NCBI GenBank assembly: GCA_902795275.1
Contig: CADBKQ010000032.1
Coordinates: 1-64,000 of the forward strand
Reading direction: 5' to 3'
DNA from: an uncultured Eubacteriales bacterium
GTDB lineage: Bacteria > Bacillota > Clostridia > Christensenellales > Aristaeellaceae
Length of the DNA: 64,000 nt
Shown here: positions 1 to 7,313 of the stretch, piece by piece
Numbering within the stretch: position 1 is the first letter of the stretch
How the letters are laid out: each line of letters starts with the position of its first letter
The notes under the pieces: model-generated
Seen by the model: only the letters and a program-made list of their open reading frames with translations
What the model was told of the DNA's origin: nothing
The model's database searches: none
Translations under genes and position numbers: made by a program

Positions 1-76
1 GTTGCAATAATGTACCCGAACATTACTCCATCCCCCCGTTTTTGATAGCACCGAAAAGAGGGGTAAAACACCTCAA

Positions 77-99
77 AAACCCTTATATATCAAGGGTTT
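77..99. repeat. Short inverted repeat
   Basis: An 8-bp perfect inverted repeat (AAACCCTT / AAGGGTTT) encloses a 7-nt AT-rich loop. There is no T tract on either side, so it is not a clear terminator. It lies downstream of the 163-582 regulator gene and near one copy of the AGTCTGAGATTATC repeat, so it could belong to an element boundary. Nothing else is recognisable in bases 1-160. Confidence 0.35.
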
Positions 100-121
100 G
101 CGGACTTGGTACCCTGGTAGC

Positions 122-135
122 AGTCTGAGATTATC
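122..135 (+). repeat. Direct repeat, left copy (AGTCTGAGATTATC)
   Basis: The 14-mer AGTCTGAGATTATC is found exactly here and again at 1292-1305, in both cases just after a GGTAG-like sequence. The two copies bracket the regulator gene at 163-582 and the small gene at 764-1108. They could be ends of a small inserted module or a shared binding site. Confidence 0.5.
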
Positions 136-162
136 CGCCATTTAACGTCGCATATTTTTATC

Positions 163-582
163 CTACGGTAAACGCTGTCTTTTTGCCACCACACTGACGA
201 TATAGCCCTCTTCCAGCCGTCCCGTCTCCCGGTCAACCCGGTAAGCCTCACGAATCGCAGCCCCTACAATCCTCCTGGACTCTTCACTTAGCTGCGAAAG
301 CTGGGTTCCGAGGCTCTCTATCTCCTCGATCCCCTCATCTCCCAACCAGACCGCATCCTCTATATTCTTTAATGACGGATCGTCTGATTGACCGATCATA
401 TAGGCCACATTCACTCCGAAGTAGTCAGCCACTTTGTTCATTGTCTCAAAGTCTGGCCGCCTTACTCCGCGTTCCCACAATGAGATGGTTTGCTTTGTCA
501 GGCCGATATCTTCTGCCATCTGTGGCTGCGAGAGGCCCTTTTTTATCCGTTCCTCTTTGACCCTGGTTGCGAAAGTTGACAT
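163..582 (-). CDS. XRE-family transcriptional regulator
   Basis: This 139-residue protein begins with a helix-turn-helix of the XRE/Cro type (about residues 5-62: start VKEERIKKGLSQ, recognition helix region LTKQTISLWERG, then RRPDFETMNKVADYFGV). The C-terminal half is acidic and predicted helical and is probably the dimerisation or effector part. The ATG at 582 follows GGGAGAAG closely, which supports this start. The gene is divergent from the small gene at 764, with 181 bp between them, so it probably controls that gene and itself. Whether it is a phage-type repressor or an antitoxin-like regulator cannot be told from the sequence. Confidence 0.85.
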   Translation of the reverse strand: MSTFATRVKEERIKKGLSQPQMAEDIGLTKQTISLWERGVRRPDFETMNKVADYFGVNVAYMIGQSDDPSLKNIEDAVWLGDEGIEEIESLGTQLSQLSEESRRIVGAAIREAYRVDRETGRLEEGYIVSVVAKRQRLP

Positions 583-763
583 CTTCTCCCTCTTATCTTT
601 GAAAGTTGCGTCGCTAAACGCTTGACTTTTCCTTCGTCTTGGTGTAATATTGTCAGTAGTACAGGTAGTGCATTACAGATACCACGCCTGATACTAACAA
701 TCATCCTTCTCGGCTGCCCAGTAGCTTCCTGGAGCGTGTGAGTGGGATAGAAAGGAGACGCCA

Positions 764-1108
764 ATGAAGAAGGTCTACGACGACAATATCTTCCTCTGCT
801 CCAATCGGACGGATCGGAAGATCCCTGTCCATAGGGTAAGTGGTTCATACTACACCGACAGCAAAGGCTTCACAATCTTTGAATTGGATCAAACCAAGCG
901 GAAACTCGCCAATAACCGCATAACCCTTACCGAAGGATGCTTCCTGCTGACCGAGGAGAACTGCTACAAGATCGCCACGCTGGAGTTCGCTGAGAAGCGG
1001 CCCAAGACCGCGACCTGTACAACGGTTGTTACGGATGTCAAAGAGATTCCGTTCTACCACAAGTTCAACTTTAAGAAGGGAACTTACTTTGAAAAGAGGA
1101 CTGCCTGA
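764..1108 (+). CDS. Hypothetical small protein (114 aa)
   Basis: I do not recognise this protein. It is basic, has no signal peptide or membrane segment, and contains scattered cysteines. The start is well supported by AAGGAGA eight bases upstream of the ATG. It is divergent from the XRE regulator at 163-582 and is followed at once by a terminator hairpin, so it looks like a monocistronic cargo gene controlled by that regulator. The reading frame is intact, and the clear ribosome binding site and terminator make it very likely a real gene. Confidence 0.6.
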   Translation: MKKVYDDNIFLCSNRTDRKIPVHRVSGSYYTDSKGFTIFELDQTKRKLANNRITLTEGCFLLTEENCYKIATLEFAEKRPKTATCTTVVTDVKEIPFYHKFNFKKGTYFEKRTA

Positions 1109-1115
1109 GCGGGTG

Positions 1116-1151
1116 GGCCACATCGGATTATACCCGGTGTGGTCTTCTTTT
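1116..1151 (+). terminator. Rho-independent terminator
   Basis: The stem GGCCACATCGG / CCGGTGTGGTC (with two G-T pairs) encloses a 7-nt loop and is followed by TTCTTTTG. It lies eight bases after the stop of the gene at 764-1108. Confidence 0.7.
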
Positions 1152-1171
1152 GTCCATTACTCATACGCTCT

Positions 1172-1267
1172 ATGTCGCACATTCTTATCATCGTCGTTCA
1201 GTGTCGCATATCATTCGGAGTACCCCGCTCATTCAGCGTCGCAACATTTCATAAAAATGTGCGACAT
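1172..1267. promoter_or_regulatory. Cluster of TGTCGCA-type sites, probable operator
   Basis: Within 100 bases there are four variants of TGTCGCAyATT: ATGTCGCACATT, GTGTCGCATATC, GCGTCGCAACATTT and, inverted, AAATGTGCGACATT. The last two form a near-perfect palindrome at 1238-1264. A further copy (CGTCGCATATT) is at 146-156, and a partial one (GCGTCGCTAA) lies in the intergenic region near 609. Repeated sites near an XRE gene suggest regulator binding. The role is inferred. Confidence 0.5.
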
Positions 1268-1291
1268 TAAACGGGAGTGTACCAAAGGGGT

Positions 1292-1305
1292 AGTCTGAGA
1301 TTATC
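1292..1305 (+). repeat. Direct repeat, right copy (AGTCTGAGATTATC)
   Basis: This is the second exact copy of the 14-mer at 122-135. It follows the TGTCGCA cluster directly and ends the 1.2-kb module that carries the regulator and the 114-residue protein. Confidence 0.5.
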
Positions 1306-1331
1306 TGCTCTCCATTTTCATTTTTGCACTC

Positions 1332-1377
1332 ACCCACAAAAGAAAACCTTACGCGGGTTCTCTTCTATTTTGTGGGT
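1332..1377 (-). terminator. Terminator-like inverted repeat
   Basis: The arms ACCCACAAAA and TTTTGTGGGT, with further partial pairing inside, lie just beyond the 3' end of the XRE gene at 1384. The hairpin could end transcription of that gene. The sequence CTTACGCGGGT inside it is repeated inverted at 1708-1718 on the other side of the gene. Confidence 0.45.
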
Positions 1378-1383
1378 CCTGCT

Positions 1384-1694
1384 TTACTTCATCATTTCCT
1401 TGTACATCATCTTCCCGTGAGCCTCCAAGAGCTCCAGGAACCTCTTCTCGGACAATTCCTTATGTGCTGTCGGCGTCCATCCAAGCAGATAGTTCGGATC
1501 GACATCGAAGTATCGTGCAATAATCACCAGAGTGTCGTATGCCGGCTCATCTGTTCCAACCTCATACCGGCTGATCGTCGAGTCATCCACATGGATGACT
1601 TCACCCAGTTTCCTCTGTGTGATTCCTCTGTCTTCTCTTAACTGACTCAATCGGCCAGCGAAAACAGTTGCTGGTTCTTTTTTTTACGCGCCAT
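1384..1694 (-). CDS. XRE-family regulator with frameshift at its start
   Basis: The HTH domain is clear (SQLREDRGITQRKLGEV, then DDSTISRYEVGTDEPAYDTL, ending DPNYLLGW). In the frame that encodes it the only start is a TTG at 1650, inside the first helix and without a ribosome binding site. At 1694 a perfect GGAGGTAATCATG starts MARKKK in another frame, which passes through a run of eight A (1678-1685 on this strand). With nine A the frame would continue as EPATVFAGRLSQLRED, the usual beginning of such proteins. Either the base run is wrong in the assembly, the gene is broken, or the polymerase slips there. The real protein would be about 103 residues. Confidence 0.7.
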
Positions 1695-1707
1695 GATTAC
1701 CTCCATG

Positions 1708-1864
1708 ACCCGCGTAAGATTTCCCCACATAATCTCTCGCCTCTGTCCGCCTCCGCACTTCTGGCCTCTGTTTCCCTCCGCAGGAAGCGTGAAGCTGTTA
1801 TATCACAATTCCCGGCTCAAATTGGCTTATCTGCGTAACGCGCAATTCAATCTGCGTTACACGC
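1708..1864. promoter_or_regulatory. Divergent control region with GCGTAA operators
   Basis: Between the XRE start (1694) and the TasA-like gene (1967) lie two near-palindromes, TGCGTAACGCGCA at 1832-1844 and TGCGTTACACGCA at 1852-1864, spaced 20 bases centre to centre. A related ACCCGCGTAAG is at 1708-1718. Two turns of helix between centres is typical for cooperative repressor binding. The likely binder is the XRE protein, controlling itself and the TasA-SipW pair. Confidence 0.5.
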
Positions 1865-1966
1865 AAATCATCACCGGTTTCCATGATCTAAAATATCGGT
1901 ATGCTCCCCACGCGGGAGCAAATATGTTCCCACAGTGGAACGCATCAAGAAAGGATGGTAATCGCC

Positions 1967-2530
1967 ATGTCCAAGAAGCTCAAGTTCCCCCTCCGCATCC
2001 AGTTCCTCGTCATCGCGCTCTCGCTCGCCGTCACCACAACCGTCCTCGGCCTCTCGGCTTACCTGACTGATACGGACATCTATCAGGGTACCTTCCGGAC
2101 CGCCTTAGGTGATGAGCTGGGATTCAAGCTCACCGGAGACGCTCATGAGGACGAAGCGATTCTTCCGGGCGGCACGGTCGATCTGAATGTTTGTGCAGAG
2201 ATTGATAAGCCCAATGACCTGTATCTCTTCGTGGAACTGGACATCCCGTCAGACTTCGAGCTAGTTGGCTTCAACAGCACCGAATGGCATCCGATTTCTG
2301 AAGGCAGCAATATCTTCTATTTCGGAAACGCAACTTCCCTGGTGTCCCTTGGCAAAACCAATGGTACCGACAGCGATATCCTTGACGGCATCAAGCTGTC
2401 CACGGAAGTCGAAGGAGGCGAGAGTTATACGGTCACCATCACCGGCTATGCGATTCAGGCGGACAATATCAGCACAACTTCTCCCACGGCAGTTTTTGAG
2501 ATGATCGGAGGTCAGAATGAAAATCCTTAA
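1967..2530 (+). CDS. TasA/camelysin-like SipW-dependent secreted protein
   Basis: This protein of about 187 residues begins with a SipW-type signal peptide: a basic start (MSKKLKF), a hydrophobic stretch (about residues 12-30) and the LSAYLTDTD site where the mature part begins. The mature part is acidic and beta-rich with several NG/NGT motifs, as in TasA-like fibre proteins and camelysin-like proteins. I chose the ATG at 1967, after AAGGATGG; an in-frame ATG at 1955 sits too close to its ribosome binding site. The gene overlaps the peptidase gene by 14 bases, so the two are translated together. Its role as a minor fibre or surface subunit is inferred. Confidence 0.75.
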   Translation: MSKKLKFPLRIQFLVIALSLAVTTTVLGLSAYLTDTDIYQGTFRTALGDELGFKLTGDAHEDEAILPGGTVDLNVCAEIDKPNDLYLFVELDIPSDFELVGFNSTEWHPISEGSNIFYFGNATSLVSLGKTNGTDSDILDGIKLSTEVEGGESYTVTITGYAIQADNISTTSPTAVFEMIGGQNENP

Positions 2531-3011
2531 AAACCTCATCACCATCACCGCTGCTCTTGCCGGGATCATCGGAGTCCTTGCTCTCATCCTCGTCCTGGTG
2601 GGCTTCCGCCCCTTCATTTTGAAGTCGGAGTCGATGGAGCCGATCTACACGAAGGGGAGCCTCTGCTGGGTAAACACCCGTGTGGACCTCGATTCGGTTG
2701 AGGTTGGTGACGTCCTCGTATACCGCTCTCCGGCCAACACGCTCGTGCTGCACAGGCTTGTGGAGAAGTCATCCTCTGCTGATACTTCCTCGCTTCCGGC
2801 CACCATGCAGGGCGATGCGAACAGCATGTCGCAGGACGTGACCTTGAGCAGTATCAACTTCATCGGGAGGGAGGCTTTCACGATTCCCCGTCTCGGCATG
2901 ATGGTCGAACACATTCTCTCCAACAACGCCATCTGGTTCATCGTCGCCGTCTTCGCCCTCCTCGCTGCTGTCCCCTGGGAATCCATCCACAGACGGAAGT
3001 GCATCGAGTGA
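2517..3011 (+). CDS. sipW: Signal peptidase I, SipW type
   Basis: The 164-residue protein has an N-terminal membrane helix (residues 8-32), the catalytic serine motif SESMEPI (about residue 39), the VLHRLV box in which histidine stands where bacterial type I enzymes have lysine, a GDAN box and a C-terminal membrane helix. This is the ER/archaeal-like SipW family, which processes TasA-type proteins. It directly follows and overlaps such a substrate. It ends one base before the stop of the converging LoaP-like gene, with no terminator between. Confidence 0.9.
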   Translation: MKILKNLITITAALAGIIGVLALILVLVGFRPFILKSESMEPIYTKGSLCWVNTRVDLDSVEVGDVLVYRSPANTLVLHRLVEKSSSADTSSLPATMQGDANSMSQDVTLSSINFIGREAFTIPRLGMMVEHILSNNAIWFIVAVFALLAAVPWESIHRRKCIE

Positions 3012-3012
3012 T

Positions 3013-3531
3013 TCACCCGCGCATGTGCTGGGAGGAACCATCATGGATTACACATCGTTTCCAGGTGAAGCAGTCCATCCCGGCGAAGTGGTAATCCACC
3101 CGGGCGTGCTGCTTGCGGTAGTCGATCCGGGTGATCTTGCCGGCGACGCCGTTGAAGAGAGGATCGTCCAGGCGGACCTCGTCGCCGACCTTGAAGACCG
3201 TCATCTGCCCCACGGTGCCGTCCTTGCGCAGCAAATGCTGGCCAAAGTCCAGATTCCCCGCGGAGAGCGCACATCTTTTTTCCGGATCGCCGATGCGGCG
3301 AAGGATGCCCATGATCCCATAGAAGGGCGTGAAATCCTCCAGCGTCGTTTCACTGAACAGGAACACATACCCGGGCAGCAGATCGTAGGGCTTGTCGACG
3401 TTCTTGCCCCTCACCCGGGCGCGCTTGATGATCTGCGGCGAAAACGCGCGGTTCGCAATGCCGTAGCGCTCCAACAGAAACGCGATGGTCTTGCACCGCT
3501 GGGTTTCGCAAAACAGACAATAGGCGTACAT
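3013..3531 (-). CDS. NusG-like antitermination factor (LoaP type)
   Basis: The protein of about 172 residues has an N-terminal NusG-like domain (start MYAYCLFCET, core LLPGYVFLFSET) and a C-terminal KOW domain (VFKVGDEVRLDDPLFNGVAGK). Specialised NusG paralogues such as LoaP bind RNA polymerase and let it read through terminators in long gene clusters. I set the start at the ATG at 3531, eight bases after AGAGGGGA; the frame stays open upstream, but that part does not resemble the family. No long operon follows it here, since its 3' end meets sipW, so its target must be elsewhere or lost. Confidence 0.75.
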   Translation of the reverse strand: MYAYCLFCETQRCKTIAFLLERYGIANRAFSPQIIKRARVRGKNVDKPYDLLPGYVFLFSETTLEDFTPFYGIMGILRRIGDPEKRCALSAGNLDFGQHLLRKDGTVGQMTVFKVGDEVRLDDPLFNGVAGKITRIDYRKQHARVDYHFAGMDCFTWKRCVIHDGSSQHMRG

Positions 3532-4073
3532 CCTGTCATTCCCCTCTGTAAAAACGGCAAAGCTCCACCAGGCGAAGGCCGCGAAAGGGCCTGCGCCGGA
3601 ACTGCCGGGTTTCTGTTCGGCTGTCTGCGATTCCGGCATGCCACCGCGAACCGTTGATCCGCCTGCCTGTGGGCTCCTCCCAGACGACGTACCCGACGAT
3701 GAAACGCGCAGGACTTCTCCCCTCAGAAGCAGCCTTTGCAGAAATGCGCTGTTTACAGACATCTCTACAATTATATATTATACTCTATTTTTCCATTTAT
3801 TTCAATAGTAAAAACTCGTTATTTGTCGGACAGTTTCAGGTTTTTGTTGGACATCGTGTGACAAATATCTTCTTTTTATGAAAAAAATCCCGGCAAAGTT
3901 CGATAAAAGCGAAGGGGTAAAAAGCCTTCGCGCTGCATCCGGCCACTCGGGCATATTCATATTTTATATACGATCCACGTTGCCGACGCACCGCTTTCCG
4001 GAAATTGATCGTCAGGATTTCGCAGAAATGCGCTGCCGCGTATCTTTGATAGGCGGAAAGGAGGGGGATTGGG
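3532..4073. other. Intergenic stretch without an intact gene
   Basis: No gene is recognisable. The 14-mer GCAGAAATGCGCTG is present twice (3738-3751 and 4022-4035). A small hairpin GCGAAGG / CCTTCGC lies near 3910-3931. The region joins the LoaP-like gene to the recombinase remnant and may be its degraded upstream part. Confidence 0.4.
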
Positions 4074-4255
4074 GACGCGCCCCAATACATCGACAAGATC
4101 ATCGCCACGCCGGAGGAGGACGGCTCCCTGCGGCTGGACATCAGGATTTTCACCGGCGACACGGATCAAAAGTGGCTGCGGGAAATCCCGCGTCGTACGG
4201 GCCACACGTCAAGCGCATGATCGAACAGCAGGAACGCCAAATGAGCGGCAAATAA
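4074..4255 (+). pseudogene. Large serine recombinase, C-terminal remnant
   Basis: Reading GAPQYIDKIIATPEEDG, then RLDIRIFTGDTDQKWL and RTGHT, the frame matches the C-terminal end of large serine recombinases from Clostridia. A frameshift near 4208 moves the rest (VKRMIEQQERQMSGK and stop) into the next frame. Nothing of the catalytic N-terminus remains. The last dozen codons and the following terminator reappear at 42885-42976 on the other strand. The family assignment rests on memory of such tails and would need a search. Confidence 0.6.
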
Positions 4256-4270
4256 GGATCGGAACCCTAA

Positions 4271-4317
4271 ACACCCCCCAGGAGCGGGCTTGCGCCTGCT
4301 CCTGGGGGTGTATTTTT
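4271..4317 (+). terminator. Strong rho-independent terminator
   Basis: ACACCCCCCAGGAGC pairs with GCTCCTGGGGGTGT and is followed by ATTTTTA. It ends the recombinase remnant, and a related hairpin follows the second remnant at 42885-42918. Confidence 0.8.
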
Positions 4318-4577
4318 ATGTCTGGTTGTGATAGTGAGCCAGAATGAGGCTTTGTATTATATGATGAGATAACAACTTTTTTTGTTTTTCTTTTTGCGTG
4401 TGTAAACTGTTGAGAGTGTAAACTGACAAGCCCGCGCCTTTTCCCGCTTTTATGTGCGCTGTCGTGGACACGGGCTTGTCTCCCGACAGGTATACCAGTT
4501 GGGAATAAATGCCAGGCAGCACGCCCGCCCAAGAAGCCCTTTCTGCACTGATGAACGCAAAAAAGTGCAAAAACGTA

Positions 4578-4605
4578 TTGACAACAAAAGGTATTATGTT
4601 ATGAT
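4578..4605 (+). promoter_or_regulatory. Promoter of the truncated HTH gene
   Basis: TTGACA (4578-4583) and TATGAT (4600-4605) are separated by 16 bases, 28 bases upstream of the ATG at 4634. The stretch 4318-4577 before it holds nothing I recognise. Confidence 0.6.
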
Positions 4606-4633
4606 GCCTGTGAAAAGAAGCGGAGGGATGAGA

Positions 4634-4771
4634 ATGGATGCAAAGACAGCCGTGCGAGAGGCAATGAAAGTATGCGGATGGAGTCAAGAGAAACTTGCGT
4701 CGGAATGTGGAATGAAATCGCAGTCAAATGTAACAGGAGTGTTGAACCGCGGGAGCAGCATGAGGGTATAA
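4634..4771 (+). pseudogene. Small XRE-like HTH gene, 3' truncated
   Basis: The 45-residue product (MDAKTAVREAMKVCGWSQ, then SNVTGVLNRGSSMRV) matches the start of small Clostridia HTH proteins, which normally continue after SMRV with a further helix. Here the frame stops at once, where the sequence becomes the antisense of the truncated Rpn-like gene. The start is good (GGAGGG before ATG) and a promoter precedes it, so the stub may still be made. Confidence 0.6.
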
Positions 4772-5322
4772 TCACTGTCAGCTTTGCCTGTATCCATGTA
4801 GTGGATGATTTCTTTCAATTCATCACTGATCTCACCGATCACGCCTTTTGTGTTAATCAGAATTTTATATGCATCATCGTTCAGAAGCAGACTGGGTTCT
4901 TCATCACAGCGATTGCGGAAGGTGTAAATGATCCGATCACTGTGGAACGGGTCATAGCTGCAAATAAAAATTACAAAGCTTTTCTTGAGCGTTTTGTAAT
5001 CAGCGCCTTTGTCAATGGCGCGGGCATCTATCATGCTTTGATAGAACCTTGTACGTCGGGGAAGGTTCCCTTTATCTGTTGTCTGAACCTCTAGATCATA
5101 GACCGTATCCTGGTCATCTTCAACGTAAACATCCAGGCGAACACTCTTAGCGTCTGGGACGGGAACGCTGATTTCCTGTTGTTGGTTCAGGTACACCAGT
5201 TTCCGAATTCTCACATTGAGAATGTATTCCAGAAGAGGTTTGCAGTATTCTTCCTTTCGCATGACAGTGCTAAAAAGGAAGTCATTCATGATCGTCAACT
5301 GATCAATCGGTTTTACAGCCAT
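4684..5322 (-). pseudogene. Rpn/PD-(D/E)XK transposase-like nuclease, 3' truncated
   Basis: The N-terminal part fits the family of Rpn-like PD-(D/E)XK nucleases: KPIDQLTIMNDFLFSTVM, RLDVYVEDDQDTVYDLEVQ (nuclease core, D and E-x-Q), then RTRFYQSMIDARAIDKGADY. Homology ends at DTGKADSDYT (about 4768); the last 26 residues are only the antisense of the truncated HTH gene. The usual C-terminal region is missing. The start ATG at 5322 follows GGAGGTGG. Family members promote recombination or are IS-derived. Confidence 0.7.
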
Positions 5323-5422
5323 GATTACCACCTCCACGGGCAGGAAACAACAGTCATTTCCCTAACGTGCCGTCTGTTCACCAATTATTTTTTGCTGGTG
5401 GTCTTGACATGGGGGCCATTAT

Positions 5423-5525
5423 AGAGTACAGGGTTCAGAGTACAGGGTTCAGATCATATAGTGAACATGCTGCGGAACCCAAAATGAATCGACAATATCA
5501 ATCTGTACTCTGTACTCTGTTCTCT
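5423..5525. repeat. Short tandem and inverted repeats
   Basis: AGAGTACAGGGTTC is present twice in tandem at 5423-5450. Its inverse, CTGTACTCTGTACTCTG, follows at 5503-5519. This resembles the other intergenic repeats of short units at 16954-17066 and near 25250. The rest of 5323-5597 shows no gene. Confidence 0.55.
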
Positions 5526-5597
5526 CGTTCCTCCTTCCCTCGAAAACAGGGATGACCGCATCATCATGATCCCATAAAAAAGACTTGGGAGTAAAGC

Positions 5598-7313
5598 ATG
5601 GACAAGCCGTCGTTTTTCCGGAAGATATTCGCTTTGTTTTTCAGCGTGGTGTTTCTGCTGTCTTTTTTACTGGGCGCGTACATCTTCACCTTTTACGATG
5701 TGATCGCGCGGGAAGAAAAGCAGGAAGGGCTGAAGCAGACGGAGGTTCACGGGCTGGAGATCCAAAAAACGCTTGAGCAGATGGACGGCAGCGTGCGGGA
5801 TCTGCTGCTGCAGCAGTACACGAATCTGCAACTGCTCAAAAGCCCGGAGGAAGCGGGCCGCTTTTACGCGTCGCAGAGCGTTTTCCGTTCCCTGCGGGAC
5901 ATGCTGGCCAACAGCAAAACCCGGGCGGAATGCATCGTCGTGGCGGACAACGCCTACGCCATCTGCCTGGATTACTTCGCCAACGGGCTGACCTATGCGG
6001 ATCGGGAAGCGCTGCGGCAGTTTACCCAGTCCTATACCTACACCCTCAGCGGCGACCAGAAATGGGGCCACGAACGGTTGAACGGGCAGGAATACGTTTA
6101 CCGGGTGTACCTGTTCGAGGGCCGCGCCGTGGCGGCGTATTACCGGGCGGCGCAGCTGACTTCCATGATCCCCGTGGACGAACGCGGACAGGCGTTTGTG
6201 CTCTCCGACCGGGACGGCGCGGTTCTTTCCGCTGTCGGGAAAAACGCCCCGGCGCCCGGAGAAACCTTGGATGAAGGCTATAACAAATCGCTGATTTCCG
6301 GCCTGCCGCTGCTGGACGGCGCGTTTTCCTTTTCCTGCTTCGCGCCGCCCTTCTCCGTCTGGGCGCTGCTCCGCTCCAATATGACCACCCTGCTGCTGAT
6401 CATCCTGGTGACGCTGGGCGTCAGCCTGCTGCTGGCCCTCTACCTGCGAAAGCAGATGTACGTCCCGATGCGCAGAATTTCCGACGTGATGGCCCGCATC
6501 AAGCGGCAGGAATACGACGTGCGAATCACTGACCGCTTCGGCACCCGGGAATTTGAACAGTTGAAGGACAGCTTCAACCAGCTGATGGACGAGATCGTAC
6601 ATCTGAAAATCAGCCGCTATGAACAGATCATCGCTTTGCAGGATATGGAGCTGAAAAGCATCCGCCTGCAGCTGCGTCCCCATTTTTTCCTGAACGCCAT
6701 CACCACCATTTCCAGCCTGGACAGGCAGGGCAGGAGCGGCGAAATCAGCGCGTATGTGGATGCGCTGTCCAAAAACATCCGGTATATGTTCCGCTCCGGC
6801 CTGCATACGGTGCCGGTCAAAGAGGAAATCTCGCATATTGAAAACTACTTTTCCATGCAGGAATGCGTGTATCCCGGCTGCATTTTCCATCTGATCGACC
6901 TGCCGCCGGAACTGGGCGACTGGCCGATTCCGCAGATGCTGATTCAGACGATCATTGAAAACGAATATAAGTACGCCGTGTCCCTGGAAGACGTGCTGAC
7001 CATCCTGGTTCGCGTGAGCGCGAGCGATTTCGACGGGGAAGAAATGCTCAAAATCACTGTGGAGGACGATGGCAAAGGCTACCCGGAGGACGTGCTTCAG
7101 GCCATCAACAGCCCCGACGCCCAGCCAGGCCCGGACGGACACAGGGTGGGGCTGTGGAGCGTGCGGCGCACCATGGAGCTGATGTACGAGCACCAGGGCC
7201 TGACCCATTTTTCCAACATTAAACCCCACGGCTGCATGAACACCATTTATGTACCCCGCAAGCCGCTGCATGAATACAGCGCGCAGACCGCCGCAAAGGG
7301 AGAAAACCCATGA
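5598..7313 (+). CDS. Sensor histidine kinase (YesM/LytS type)
   Basis: This 571-residue membrane kinase has an N-terminal helix (residues 12-34), an extracellular sensing part, a second helix (about 258-283), a HAMP linker (to about 320), the His_kinase box LRPHFFLNAITT (histidine about 361), the N box QTIIENEYKYA and the G boxes VEDDGKGYPE and GLWSVRRTMELMY. Such kinases phosphorylate YesN-like regulators, usually to control sugar uptake and glycan-use genes. The stop overlaps the next start by four bases (ATGA). The ATG at 5598 follows GGGAG. Confidence 0.92.
   Translation: MDKPSFFRKIFALFFSVVFLLSFLLGAYIFTFYDVIAREEKQEGLKQTEVHGLEIQKTLEQMDGSVRDLLLQQYTNLQLLKSPEEAGRFYASQSVFRSLRDMLANSKTRAECIVVADNAYAICLDYFANGLTYADREALRQFTQSYTYTLSGDQKWGHERLNGQEYVYRVYLFEGRAVAAYYRAAQLTSMIPVDERGQAFVLSDRDGAVLSAVGKNAPAPGETLDEGYNKSLISGLPLLDGAFSFSCFAPPFSVWALLRSNMTTLLLIILVTLGVSLLLALYLRKQMYVPMRRISDVMARIKRQEYDVRITDRFGTREFEQLKDSFNQLMDEIVHLKISRYEQIIALQDMELKSIRLQLRPHFFLNAITTISSLDRQGRSGEISAYVDALSKNIRYMFRSGLHTVPVKEEISHIENYFSMQECVYPGCIFHLIDLPPELGDWPIPQMLIQTIIENEYKYAVSLEDVLTILVRVSASDFDGEEMLKITVEDDGKGYPEDVLQAINSPDAQPGPDGHRVGLWSVRRTMELMYEHQGLTHFSNIKPHGCMNTIYVPRKPLHEYSAQTAAKGENP

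Noticed and set aside
3532..3762. N-terminal extension of the LoaP-like protein
   Set aside because: The extra 77 residues do not resemble NusG proteins, and a good ribosome binding site stands before the inner ATG at 3531.
5667..7271. Long frame opposite the sensor kinase, and similar ones opposite the response regulator, GH43, flavin reductase and kinase genes
   Set aside because: All mirror well-recognised genes on the other strand and lack ribosome binding sites and family motifs.
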